Source: Crocodylus rhombifer (taxonomy: Eukaryota; Chordata; Crocodylia; Crocodylidae). Taken from it: DNA of 64,000 nucleotides. Position numbers and translations under genes: made by a program. The stretch is from positions 82,968 through 146,967 of the forward strand of contig JAVSML010019175.1 of the NCBI GenBank assembly GCA_038503035.1, written 5' to 3'. The notes under the pieces were generated by a model that was not told the DNA's origin, searched no databases, and saw nothing but the letters and a program-made list of their open reading frames with translations. Positions 12,701 through 24,700 of the stretch are shown here, piece after piece; within the stretch, counting starts at the first letter, position 1; every line of letters starts with the position of its first letter.

Positions 12701-15700
12701 TGCAGTATAAACAACATCAAAAGTAGGCACTTCACGCAGGATCTAAAAAACACAGAAGCAGTGCAGCCAGGTTAACAGTACAAAACCACCAGTCGCCTCA
12801 CTCTGCCTGTAGACAGCAATGGGAAAACAATTAGAAAAAAAAACCATACATGCTTAGAGGGACAGAATCATGAGCAACAATTAACTCTTGTTAACATCCA
12901 GCTTCATAAATGACCTTTGATACACTGGCAGCTTTTAAACATTATAACATTTGTCGCACAATTGACTGCTTTCCTTGACAGAAACAGCACGCAAGGGAAA
13001 CTGAAGCAGATGCACACAATATAGTGTCTCAGAAACTTGATGTTATATAACTTTACAGTTAGGGCTGCCAGGCTCTGGAATGGACTCCCAAGTGAGGTGG
13101 TGTCCTACCTTGGGGGTCTTCAGGACTAAACTGGACAGATATCTGGCTGGTGATATGACCCTGGCACCCGTGCCTGCCCAGAGCTGGGGGTCGGACCCGA
13201 TGATCCATTTAGGTCCCTTCTGACCCTAAGCATTATGATACTATGACTGAAAAATTGCCAAAGAATCATAAATTAAGATGAAATGGCAACAAGTGTTCAG
13301 ATATCATAGAATCATAGAGAAACAGGGCTGGAAGAGATCTCCAGAGGTCATATACTCCAACCTCATGTTCAAGGCAGGATGGTCCCTATTCAAACCATCC
13401 TATATAAATTCTTGTCTAGCCTAAAACTACATAAACCAACCCTGTCACATAACTACAAGGCCCATTCCCTAAAGGCACCAAAAGTGCTGTAATGTGCCAC
13501 AGGTAAAGCACGGTTCAAGGGAAGTCAATGTCCCACCATGGGGAGAATTGTTAAAACGCATTTGACAGATCCAAGGAAGAGACTACACCCCCAGCTACAG
13601 AGGAAGGCAAAACCCCACAGTTTGTACCAATCTGACCATGGGGTAAAAATCCTTCCTGATCCCAAATGTAAAAATTAGTCTAACTGCAAGCAGAGGCAAA
13701 ACCCTTTAGGCAGGAACCTCCTGGTTTTAGTTCCAGAAGGAGCATTGGCACACCCCAGGCAAAAATCCCTAGCCTTAGGCGCAACCAATACCCAATAGTG
13801 CAAAAACCCACCTGACACCTCTAGCAACAAGAGGGGAAGTTTGCCAATGACACCAAGCTCTGGGGTAAAGCATCCATACCTGAGGACAGGAGGATGACCT
13901 AGGCAGATCTTGACAGGCTCAGGAAATGGGCGGACGAGAACCTGATGGTGTTTAACACCAAAAAATGCAAGGTTCTCCACCTTGGGAGGAAAAACCTGCA
14001 GCATGCTTATAGGCTTGGCAGTGCTATGCTGGCTAGCACCATGGATGAAAGGGACTTGGGGGTCATGAATGACCACAAAATGAACATGAGCCTTCAGTGT
14101 GATGCTGCAGCTGGTAAAGTGAGCAAAAAGCTGGCTTGTATCTATAGATGCTTCTCAAGCAGATCCTGAGATGTCATTCTCCCCTTGTACTCGGCCTTGG
14201 TGAAGCTGCAGCTGGAGTACTACGTCCAGCTTCAGCCTGAAAAAGTGCAGGCTAAGGAGGGACCTGGTGGTCACCTACATGTTTATCAGGGATGACCACC
14301 AGTGTCTGGGGGAACGTTTGTACACCAGAGCGCCCCAAGGGATGACGAGGTTTCATAGTTTCTAAGGTCGGAAGGGACCTGAGCAGATCATCTAGTCCGA
14401 CCCCCTGCCATGGCAGGAAAGAATACTGGGGTCAAATGACCCCAGCAAGATGTTCATCTAACCTCCTCTTAAACACCCCCAGGGTAGGAGCCAGCACCAC
14501 TTCTCTTGGAAGCTGGTTCCAGACCCTAGCCGCCCTGACCGTGAAGTCACGCCTCCTGATATCTAACCTAAACCTACCCTCTGCCAGCTTGTGACCGTTA
14601 TTCCTGGTCACTCCTGGCGGTGCTCGGGGAAACAGTGACTCCCCCAGTGCCTGCTGATCCCCCCTGACTGGTTTATAACAGGCCACAAGATCCCCCATCA
14701 GCCTTCTCTTTTGGAGACTGAACAGGTTCAGGTCCCGTAGCCTCTCCTCATAGGGCCTGCCCTGTTGTCCCCTGATCATACGAGTGGCCCTCCTCTGGAC
14801 CCTCTCCATGCTGTCAACATCCCTCTTTAAGTGTGGTGCCCAGAACTGGACGCAATACTCCAGCTGTGGCCTGACCAGTGCCGCATAGAGGGGGAGGATC
14901 ACCTCTTTGGACCTGCTCGAGATGTATCTGTGGATGCATGCCAAGGTGCGGCTGGGCTTCCTGACTGCCTCCCCACACTGCCGGCCCATGTTCATCTTGG
15001 AGTCAATGATGACCCCCAGATCCCTTTCCGCCTTCGTGCTGACGAGAGGGGAGTTCCCCAACCTGCAGGTATGGTGCCGGTTGTTCCTGCCGAGGTGCAT
15101 CATCTTGCACTTGTCTGTGTTGAAACCCATCCTATTCTCGTCCGCCCACCCTTGTAACCCGTCTAGGTCTGATTGTAGCCTGTTGCATACATCCAATGTG
15201 CCCATGTCCCCCCACATCTTAGTGTCATCAGCAAATTTTAACAGGGTGCTTTTTACCCCCTCATCCAAATCGCTGATGAAGATGTTGAACAGTGCGGGCC
15301 CGAGGACCGAGCCCTGTGGAACCCCACTGCCCACGTCCTTCCAGGTTGAGAAGGACCCATCCACTACCACCCTCTGGGTGTGGCTCACCAGCCAGTTGGC
15401 GACCCATTTGACTGTGTGGGTGTCTACACCACAGCCCCCCCAGTTTCTTAATGAGAACGGGGTGAGAGACAGTGTCAAAAGCCTTCCGGAAGTCCAGGAA
15501 GATTATATCCACTGCTACCCCTGCGTCTAACGATCTGGTGATCTGATCGTAAAAGGCCACCAGGTCGGTCTGACAGGACCTGCCACTGATGAACCCGTGT
15601 TGGTTGCCCCTAAGCATGAAGTCCCCTGCTGGCCCCTCCTGGATGTGTGCCAGCATAATTTTCTCGAACAGCTTGCCTGGGATTGAGGTGAGACTAACCG

Positions 15701-18700
15701 GCCTATAGTTTCCCGGGTCCTCCTTCCTGCCTTTTTTGAAGATGGGGACCACGTTGGCCCTCTTCCAGTCCTCTGGTACCTCACCAGAGCACCACGAGTG
15801 CTCCTCAAGTTGTGCCAGGGGACTTGCAATGACCTCGGCCAGTTCCTTTAGAACTCTAGGGTGGAGATCATCCGGGCTGGCTGACTTGAATACGTCCAAC
15901 CCCTCCAGAAGCTCCCTAAGTAAATCCTCGCTAATCCATGGGCCAGGTGTGCCTCCCCCGGGGCCTGAGGGGGGCCCAGCAGGGAGGTGGCTGTTGAATG
16001 GTTATAAACCACTGCAAGACCGTTTTAGGCTGGACATACGGAAGAACTTGTTTACTGTCTGAGTCCCCAGGATTTGGAATAGGCTGCCACCGGAGGTGGT
16101 TCAAGCACCTACTTTGAACACCTTTAAGAGACATTTGGATGTTTATCTTGCTGGGATGGTGAGGGGGCTGCAGGTGATGGGCCACCTGGGAGACAGTGAT
16201 CATCGCTTGCTGGAATTCACCATCCAGCGTAAGGTGGCAAAGGGCTGCAGCAAGGCAACAGCCCTAGACTTTAGGAGGGCTGACTTCAACAAGCTAAGGA
16301 GGATCGTTGGGGAAGCGCTGAGGACCCAGAGGGGAAGGGAACCAGATGTCGAAGGTGAGTGGTTGCTCCTTAAGGAGACAATCCTCCATGCCCAAAGGGA
16401 GGTAATCCCAACAAGGGTCAAAGGGAGCAGGAGGGCACATAAACCCCCATGGCTCACTAAGAGCATCCGGGAATGTCTCCTTGCTAAAAGGGAGGCATAC
16501 ACCCAATGGAGAGATGGGGTCATCACCAAGAAGGACTATGTTACAGTCGCCTGAGGATGTAGGGGGGCAGTCAGGAGGGCCAAGGCAGAGATGGAGATAG
16601 GACTAGCTTCCCGGATTAAGGACAATAAGAAGTCCTTCTTCAAATACATAGGGGGTAAAAAGAGGGTCCCGGGTAATGTGGGGCCCCTGCAGGACACGAT
16701 GGGCAACTTAGTCGTCACGCCAGATGACAAAGCTAACATATTTAACGATTTCTTTGCCTCTGTCTTCCTAAGTAGGGACCAGTTCAGCCACCTCCCTGCT
16801 GGGCCCCCCTCGGGCCCCGGGAGAGACACGCCTGGGCCAGGGGTTAGCGAGGAGTTAGTTAGGGTACTTCTGGAGAGGCTGGACGTGTTCAAGTCCGCTG
16901 GTCCGGACGATCTTCACCCTAGGGTTCTACAGGAACTGGCCGAGGTCATTGCGGGACCCCTGGCGCGGCTCTATGAGCACTCGTGGTGCTCTGGTGAGGT
17001 GCCGGAGGACTGGAAGAGGGCCAATGTGGTCCCTATCTTCAAAAAGGGAAAAAAAGAGGACCCGGGAAATTACAGGCCAGTTAGTCTTACCTCAATCCCG
17101 GGTAAGCTCTTTGAAAAAATTATCCTGGCACGCATCCAGGAGGGCCTTGCGGGGGAATGCATGCTCAGGGGCAACCAACATGGGTTCATCAGTGGCAGGT
17201 CTTGTCAGACCAACCTGGTGGCCTTTTACGATCAGGTCACCAAATCATTAGACGCAGGGGTTGCTGTGGATGTAGTCTTTCTGGACTTCCGGAAGGCTTT
17301 CGACAATGTCTCTCACCCTGTCCTCATCAAAAAGCTGGGAGACTGTGGTGTCGATGCCCACACGGTCAAATGGGTCGCCAACTGGTTGGAGGGCCGCACC
17401 CAGAGGGTGGTAGTGGATGGGTTCTTCTCGACCTGGAAGGACGTGGGCAGTGGGGTTCCGCAGGGCTCGGTCCTCGGGCCCGCACTGTTCAACATCTTCA
17501 TCAGTGACTTGGATGACGGGGTAGAAAGCACCCTGTTCAAGTTTGCTGATGACACTAAGATGTGGGGGGATGTGGGTGCACTAGAAGGGTGCAATAGGCT
17601 ACAAGCTGACCTTGACAGGTTGCAACGGTGGGCGGATGAGAATAGGATGGGGTTTAACACTGATAAGTGCAAGGTGTTGCACATGGGGAGGAAGAACCGG
17701 CACCACACTTACAGGTTGGGGAACTCCCCTCTTGCCAGCACGGAGACGGAAAAGGATCTTGGAGTCGTCATTGACTCCACGATGAACATGGGCCGGCAGT
17801 GTGGGGAGGCAGTCAAGAAGGCCAACCGTACCCTGTCATGCATCCACAGATGCATCTCGAGCAGGTCCAGGGAGGTGATCCTCCCCCTCTATGCGGCACT
17901 GGTCAGGCCGCAGCTGGAGTACTGCGTCCAGTTCTGGGCGCCACACTTCAAGAGGGACGTGGACGATATGGAAAGAGTTCAGAGGAGGGCCACTCGTATG
18001 ATCAGGGGTCAGCAGGACAGGCCTTATGAGGAGAGGCTACGGGACCTGAACCTGTTTAGCCTCCACAAGAGAAGGTTAAGGGGGGACCTTGTGGCCTGCT
18101 ACAAACTGGTCAGGGGGGGGATCAGCAGGTATTGGGGGAGTCCCTGTTCCCCCGTGCGCTGCCAGGAGTGACCAGGAATAACGGTCACAAGCTGGCGGAG
18201 GGTAAGTTTAGATTAGATATTAGGAGACGCTACTTCACAGTCAGGGCAGCTAGGGCCTGGAACCAGCTTCCAGGGGAAGTGGTGCAGGCTCCTAGCCTGG
18301 GGATTTTTAAAAGGAAGTTAGATGAGCACCTTGCTGGGGTCATCTGACCCCGGTGCTCTTTCCTGCCAAGGCAGGGGGTCGGACTAGATTATCTACCTAG
18401 GTCCCTTCCGACTCTAGCTACTATGAAACTACTATGAAACTATCCCTGTTGACTTCCTCCCCCTGGGGCAGGGGGCTCGACTCAATGATCCTCTAGGGTT
18501 CCTTCCAGCCCTAGTGTCTATGACATCTATGAAAAAGATCTTTGCTGGCCCTATGTAGCACCAGAAAAGCCCAAAAGCATTTTGCTCTGCAACCTGGCAA
18601 CAGCAAGCATAACTTCATACATCACATCCTTCAGCTGGATGTCCATGTTGATGGGCACCATATAAAAGCATGGAAAGCAGTATACGGGATACTATACTGG

Positions 18701-21700
18701 ATGAAGACCACAGGTCCCTCTAACCCAGTATCCTGTGCCTCACAATGGCAGAGAGTGGTTACTAGTGGGAAGACTATTCAGGCAGGGCATATCTAGATGG
18801 GTCTTCTCTTTCTGCAGCTTCTAACATTCATGACTCAGAAGGAATTGGAGATGTTAAAAGATACTAAATGACAAGAACAGGTTCACTCCAATTTGCCATT
18901 GAGAGGATGGGGAGAACAAAGCACCAGTTTTGGCCCACTACTCCCAAGGTCATCATTTCCTGAAAGCTACAGCCATGATTTTCCTGCATACTAATTTGTT
19001 CATTAACTTACCGAAGAATCTGAAATTTCCTTGAGCGTTTGGTCAGATCCAACAGCAAAGATGATTTTGGTATCAGGCGAAATGGCAACACTGCTGTAGC
19101 TGCAGGTCTTGAGCACACACTCTGACTCCCTGTTACCTGTCAACAAGCTCCATTCATACACAGCACCATCTGTACCACAGGAAATCAGTTTGTTGTCATC
19201 TGCACTCCATATGACTGAGCGCACCTGGGAAAGTGGGAACACACTGGAATCCCCATGTGCACATGTACAAAGCCTAAGAGGAAACTTATGTCTTGCTAAA
19301 AGGGATCACTCAGCTGAAAAATCTCTGACTGCAGTGGTTTACAAAGTCAGTGGAGCCAGCTTCTTATGGCACAGTTGTGCTTCTAACTTCAGAGGTGTTT
19401 TAGCCACATGCTTTATACCTATAATTCCTTTTTTTCTTTAGAAAAATGGTATCCATTACTCTATAATCACATTAGTGAACACTGAGGGAGCATTGTACTA
19501 TATCCCCATAATTTTTCACGCCTTACTCTGCTACCATTACCAACCACTCCTCACTATAAAATTATTCAGATGTATCTGGTACATTGCATTAGCTGGTTAT
19601 CAGCAGCTGACTTGCAGCGCTGGGGAAATTATGATCTCATCAGCACACTGCAGGATTTTGTATTTCAGCAACGAACTGGAGAAAAATTAAAATAAATGAT
19701 AGGAAATAAATGGCCTAATGAAATCTGTGTCAATGTTTCCCATTTTACAGGTCAATATTAAACACTGACTGTAGTACAAAAATTGTCAGATTATCAGTTT
19801 TGTGCAATGATGACACTAACCACTTATTCAGGTTCTTGTAAAGTACTGTCTTGGATTAGAAACTGGCCACGAGACACTTTCCCCTATGACTTAGTTTCCT
19901 TAATAGTCTCTTGTGAGGGACAAAGACAAAATCTTTTTTGAATTTTAAAATAAAATTATATTCACTGGTTCTCATTCAGCTACTCCTGTTATGTTGTAGG
20001 TATCACACTGACCTTCCCATTGTGTCCTTTCAGGTTATTAATGTTTTCAAAGCTTGTGGTGGAGTAGATGTGAATCACATTTCCATTAACTGCAGCAAAA
20101 AGATGTCCCCCATTACTGAAGACACACTGCAGAGAGAAAGCATACCCAGTCACTACTGAAGGTGCAGTGAAACCCTGAAGAGAGGAACCCATTCTCCCAG
20201 TCTCCTACTGATGTTACAACAGTCACCCAGTGTTTGAATGTCACACAGAAAGAAACCTCCAAGTCTGGCTGCCATCTTTCATGATGCCCTTCTCCCCCAG
20301 TGCTCTGTTAGCTGCCCTGTTTCTCCTGTAACTTCCACTCTCAGAAGTGTCCCCTCCAGCTCGCCTCTTCTTCAGACACCAGGCCTACAGTTCTTGTTGT
20401 GCCCCTTTTCACTTATGCCTTTTTTCCCAGATCTCTCAGTATTCACTGCATTCTCCTCTTTGCTCCCCATCCCAATTTCCACATTGCCATTCTGCTTACC
20501 CCATCTCCCAAACTCCCTTGAACTCAACTTCTGCATTGCTCCTCACCTCTCTGCACCCTCTCACAGTGAATTCCTTAAAAGTACGGATGTCATCAATTAG
20601 CAGGTTCATAAGGCGCAGTTTATCAGAAAACCCAACCACAATATAAAGGCCAGTGGGGTGAAGAGAGACTGCATATGCCTCCTCCTGGTACTCCTTATAC
20701 AGCTCCAAAGTGCTGCAAAAGAAGAGCCAATCCAGTCAATATCACAGCCCAATCTACTGATCCATGAAGAGTTAGGAAGATGCCAAGCCTTGCACTGACA
20801 AGGGCCATTTATACCACTAGTATCCCCTTTTATTACCTTGCTTTGTCACTATCACAGAGATGATCCTTTAAGGCAAGGTCAGACATTTGAGGCCTCAAAC
20901 CCATGGGGAAAAGTAGGACAGGTTTGCAGTAGCACAGACTCACTTGTGCACTGTTATACAATGAAGGAGGTTGTGTTGGCATGTCACCAGACACTATTGG
21001 TTACACAGAATGAAGTAGGGCTGAAAGGCACCTTCCATAGGTCATCTAGTCCAACCAATGCCTGAGGCAGGATCACCCCTATTCCAAACCCATCCAATAC
21101 AAATCCACTGTCCAACCTCTTAGCAAAACTACAGTCAACCCAGACACAACACAACACAGCACCTAAAACTGCCATAGGTAAAGCAGGGGGATCATGGCAG
21201 CCAAGGTGGTTAACATACGCTCAAGACATCCCAGAAAGAGGACCATGCCCCCTGCTCCAGAGGAAGGCAACCCCCCCTCCCCCACAATCCATACTAATCT
21301 GACCACAAGGTAAAATTCCTTCCTGACCCCCAATATGGCAAATCAGTCTGAACTTATGTCGAGGGGCAAGACTCCCTATCCAGGAATCTCTCTGTCTCAG
21401 TCTCAAGAAACATGATAGCATTCCCCAGCCTTCAAAATCCCCAACCTTGGCTGCAGCCAACACAATGCCTCCTAGGGAGGCAAGTTAACAACAGTCTATG
21501 TTTTCCTGGCCTGTGAAACAACAAAATCACCTGAAATGCAGAGTATTTCAGAGCTTAAAAATGCAGTGAGCAATCCTTAATTAATGACTATATAGATAGT
21601 AGGCATCTGTCTGTCCCATTGGGGAATATAATTATATGGTGACATGCTTAGAGAAAAGCTCAGGATGAGCACTTTTCCTATCTACGTTTAGCTGGCTGGA

Positions 21701-24700
21701 CCAACATGGTCTTTTCCAAAGACATTTTTGTATCCCTACACTGGATAACTGCAATGCAGCTTTGTATTAGAGGTGCACCGATACCAATATCATATTGGCA
21801 CTGATATAAAGAACACTAGCCAATTGCCCATCAAGAATGATGGAGGGAGTGGGTGGGTCAGTGACATGGTCCCCCCCAACCCAGCCTGGCCCGCTTCCCT
21901 CTTGCTGCTTGGGGACTGGGCCCACTCCCCCGCTCCTTGCCGTGGCAGTGTGGGGAAGGGGAGGAATAACACATGCTTATCTTATTGGGATCCTATGACC
22001 CCAACTGACTTCCTGCCCTTGAGTCAGGGGGCTGGACTTGATGATCTTCCGAGGTCCCTTCCAGCCCTAATGACTATGAAATCTATGAACCTTTGAAAAC
22101 TACTCAAGACTTAGTGTAGCACACAGCTGCCTGTCTGCTTAGGGAATCAGACCCAGTGCTCTTACCTTCAAATGTTTTTCATAGTTTGCATTGGGTTCCC
22201 ATTGGCTCTGTATGTGTTTTCAGTTGTGAAGGTAAATGTCAGTAGCTTGCAGTGGGGAGTTTGGTCTTTCACAGGCAGGGTGAAATACTCATGTATAAGT
22301 TCAGGGTTGGGAGAGTAACCATTTTGGCAGATGTGCTGAAGAGCAGCCACTCTGATCCCCCTCCCAGAGTGCCACTCTTATCCCCTTCTTCTATTTAATC
22401 TGCAGCTGTGCTTTCTATTTCCTGTTCTGTCTCCAGCCCAACCTCCTGCTCTGTTTTCTTCATCCTGCCCTATCTGCTGCTTTGCTTTTTGCTGCTGCTG
22501 TGCTACCTGTCCCCTCCCTGATCTGCCACATGCCACAGAGGCTGCCTATGCCAGCTGTGGCACTCATGCTGCAAATTGGCTACCCCTCTATTAATTCATG
22601 CTGTCTGCAGTAGTAACTGTTCAGAGGATAGGTATAGCACTACTATGGAGAGGGAGGTCATTCTGTGTAATGTGATTAATGAGTTCTTCATTCATTCATA
22701 TTCATGGAGCTTGTCAGTTCTGAACACCTGCAACGAATTTATAGCAGGATTTACCCCAACTGCTGCTCAGACACCTATTGACTTTCTGCCAATATTTAAC
22801 AAGGGGATCCCACAAAAAATCTCCTCTCTCCCCATCTATGAAAGGAAAGCAAAATGAATCTTAATATATTGTTTTCTCATAACCATACCAAAGTGAAGGA
22901 AGTGACACCACTTAGCAAGTAAACATACAAGGGACATTTGCTAAAAATTATGGCCTAAAGCCTGTGTTATGCAGGTAGAGTGAAGAGCTACCTGCTCTTA
23001 TATAGCTATATTATTTCTACTAATAGATTCATAGATGCTAGGGCCAGCAGGGACCTCAACAGATCATCAAGTCTGACCCCCTACCTGAGCAGGAAAGAGT
23101 GCTGGGGTCAGAACACCCCAGCCAGATGCCTATCTAGCCTTCTCTTAAAGACCCCCAAGGTAGGGGAAAGCACCATCTCCCCTGGAAGCCCATTCCGAAT
23201 TCTGGTCACCTTTACCGTGAGGTTTTTCCTGATATCTAGCTTAAGTCTGCTCTCTGTGAGTTTGTGACAATTGTTCCTTGTTACCCCAAGAGATGCCCTG
23301 GTGAACAGAGCATCTTTGATTCCTTGCTATACCCCCCTAATAAATTTGTAGGCGTCCACAAGATCACCTCTCAGACTTCTCTTGCAGTGGCTGAAGAGGT
23401 CCAGGTCTGTTAGTCTCTCCTCAGAGGGCTTGGCCTGCAAACCCTTAACCATCTGAGTGGCCCTCCTCTGGACCCTCTTGAGGTTATCTGCATCTTTCTT
23501 AAAGTACAGTGCCCAAACTGGATGCAGTACTCCAAGTGCAGCCTGACCAATGCCACATAGAGGGGAAGTATCACCTCCTTGGTTCTATTTGTCATGCGTC
23601 TACTGATGCATGATAAAGGGTGGTTAGCTTTGCTGATGATTGTCACACTGAAGACTCATGTTCATCTTAGAGTCCATTATGACTCTGTGATACCTTTCCG
23701 CTTCTGTGCTGAGAGGGTCATTTCCCAGCCTGTATGTGTGCTGGATATTTTTATGCCTTAGGTGCAGTACTTTGCATTTGTCCTTGTTGAACTGCATCCT
23801 ACTGTGTTCTGTCCACTTTTCCAACCTGTTCAGGTCTGCCTGCAATTGTTCCCTACCCTCTGGAGTGTTCACTTCACCCCACAATTTAGTATCATCTGCA
23901 AACTTGGACAGAGTACGTTTCACACCCACATCCAAATCACTGATGAAGACATTGAAGAGTACAGGTCCAAGGACCAAGTCCTGCATTACCCACATCCTTC
24001 CAGGTCAATACCAACCCGTCTACTACCATTTTCTGGGTGCAACCCCCAAGCCAATTTGCCACCCACTGGACAGTGTAAACATCTAAGTCACAGTCTCTTA
24101 ATTTATTTATGAGAATGGGATGAAATACCATATCGAAGGCCTTCCTAAAATCCAAGAAAATGACGTCCACCTCTACTCCTGCATCTAAGCGTTGTGTGAC
24201 CTGGTCATAAAACGAAACAAGATTAGTCAGGCATGATCTACCTGCTACAAAATCCATGCTGGTTGCCCTGCTGCATTATTTGTCCCGCTGGACTCATACA
24301 AATATGATCCTTAATAATCTTTTCCAAGAATGGAGGTGAGACTGACTGGCCTATAATTACTCAGATCTACCTTCCTCCCCTTCTTGAAGATAGGGACCAC
24401 ATTAGCCCTTTTCCAGTTCTCCGGGACCTGACCTGAGTGCCACAAGCACTCAAACAGCCATGCCAGTGGTTCTGCTACGACATTGGCCAATTCCTTCAGT
24501 ACCCTTGGATGCAGCTCATCTTGGCCTGCTGACTTAAACACATCCAGTCCATCCAGGTGACTCTGCACCAAGTCAGCATCAACAGGTGGTAGGCCAGTGT
24601 CCCTCTGATACCCATCTAAGAACCTGCTAGGACACTTATTTTGACCCTTGTTCAGGAACACTGAGGCAATAAACTCACTGAAGAGCTTAGCCTTGTCCCC

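Larger units (their letters stand above)
13831..18533 (+). mobile_element. CR1 LINE copy F, split into three pieces by two nested CR1s
   Basis: Piece 1 (13831-14352) has [13 protein letters not shown] and [13 protein letters not shown]; piece 2 (15993-16158) continues with [12 protein letters not shown] and [19 protein letters not shown]; piece 3 (18441-18533) is the 3' UTR with GACTTCCTCCCC...CAGGGGGCTCGACTC and the tail. The same order is uninterrupted at 33400-33712. An internal deletion removed part of piece 1. Copies G and H are the inserts. Confidence 0.8.

Noticed and set aside
20238..20646. Plus-strand frames of 99-120 codons in CFAP57 intron 7
   Set aside because: Pyrimidine-rich intron sequence giving S/P/L-rich translations; overlaps CFAP57 exon 7 on the other strand.
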